This document shows, piece after piece, positions 19,707 through 19,954 of a DNA stretch of 19,954 nucleotides; within the stretch, counting starts at the first letter, position 1, and every line of letters starts with the position of its first letter. A program made the translations under genes and the position numbers. Where the stretch lies: positions 1 to 19,954 of the forward strand of contig JADJHD010000002.1 of assembly GCA_016707705.1 (NCBI GenBank), written 5' to 3'. The notes below the pieces were generated by a model, which searched no databases, had not been told where the DNA came from, and saw only the letters and a list, made by a program, of their open reading frames with translations. Source of the stretch: Bacteroidales bacterium (GTDB lineage Bacteria; Bacteroidota; Bacteroidia; Bacteroidales; UBA4417).

Positions 19707-19886
19707 GGTTTCATGGATCCGGGTTCCCTACTAATGAAACCATATCATGATTTAACGCTGGGAATCAGTTGTTTATGCAGTAGTGGTATATAAGGGCAGA
19801 TGACCATCCAGTGAGAGTCTTTGGATTCGATATGTCATAAGACACTACTTCCGCTAGTGTATTACCAGCCCCGAGAGAGTTTTCAA
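19707..19886. other. Gap between the alpha-mannosidase and the last gene
   Basis: 180 bp in the most error-rich part of the window. No coding stretch, hairpin terminator or promoter box can be supported. Confidence 0.4.
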
Positions 19887-19954
19887 ATGAAAAAACTTGC
19901 CTTTCCACATTGACTATTGGGATACTGTTGGGTTGTTTTTCCAATTATTGGAAC
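19887..19954 (+). CDS. Start of a probable lipoprotein gene (right end cut, frameshifted)
   Basis: ATG 19887 reads MKKLAFPH and then stops, but one base of shift after MKKLAF gives TLTIGILLGCFSNYW to the window edge. Together this is a basic start, a hydrophobic core and a lipobox-like LLGC, as in a lipoprotein signal peptide. Only the leader is visible, so the product cannot be named. It lies about 180 bp downstream of the mannosidase and could belong to the same glycan-use cluster. Confidence 0.45.

Overview
The window looks like a chromosomal segment from a Bacteroidota, probably order Bacteroidales. The evidence is the gene order parB - DUF5683 - dapB - lepB with a Bacteroidota-type long signal peptidase, then ftsK - lolA. 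Secreted proteins carry FISUMP, GEVED and type IX secretion-tail-like domains. Several genes have TAnnTTTG -7 boxes, and G+C is moderate. Species level cannot be decided from the sequence.

Layout. Positions 1-7889 are a plus-strand housekeeping block: ParB (left end cut), a DUF5683 protein, dihydrodipicolinate reductase, signal peptidase I, a secreted DUF4412-like protein, the DNA translocase FtsK and the lipoprotein chaperone LolA. It serves chromosome segregation, lysine and cell-wall precursor synthesis, protein export and envelope biogenesis. A hairpin terminator follows lolA. Positions 7948-9382 hold two small minus-strand genes (DUF1801 and an alpha-helical HEAT-like protein), separated by a 540-bp gap with a striking octanucleotide tandem array (about 8680-8859). 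Positions 9550-12955 hold an intact LTA-synthase/sulfatase-family membrane enzyme and an intact secreted FISUMP protein. Convergent with the latter, 12999-15233 (minus) encodes a secreted papain-fold cysteine peptidase with PKD, GEVED and dockerin-like domains. An unrecognised minus-strand gene follows (15499-15975). A secreted GH38 alpha-mannosidase occupies about 16117-19706, and the start of a probable lipoprotein gene lies at the right edge.

The main caveat is sequence quality. Many genes that should be essential (parB, dapB, lepB, ftsK, lolA) are split by one-base frameshifts, often in short homopolymers, yet the protein motifs continue in the next frame. The middle (about 5012-13000) is almost clean, while the last 1.6 kb is riddled with indels. 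I read this as uncorrected sequencing or assembly error rather than gene decay. Broken genes are therefore given as single reconstructed features spanning all frames.

I found no convincing undescribed defence, mobile or RNA system. The most unusual items are the evolving 8-bp array that supplies the last codons of a neighbouring gene, and the multidomain secreted proteins on the right.
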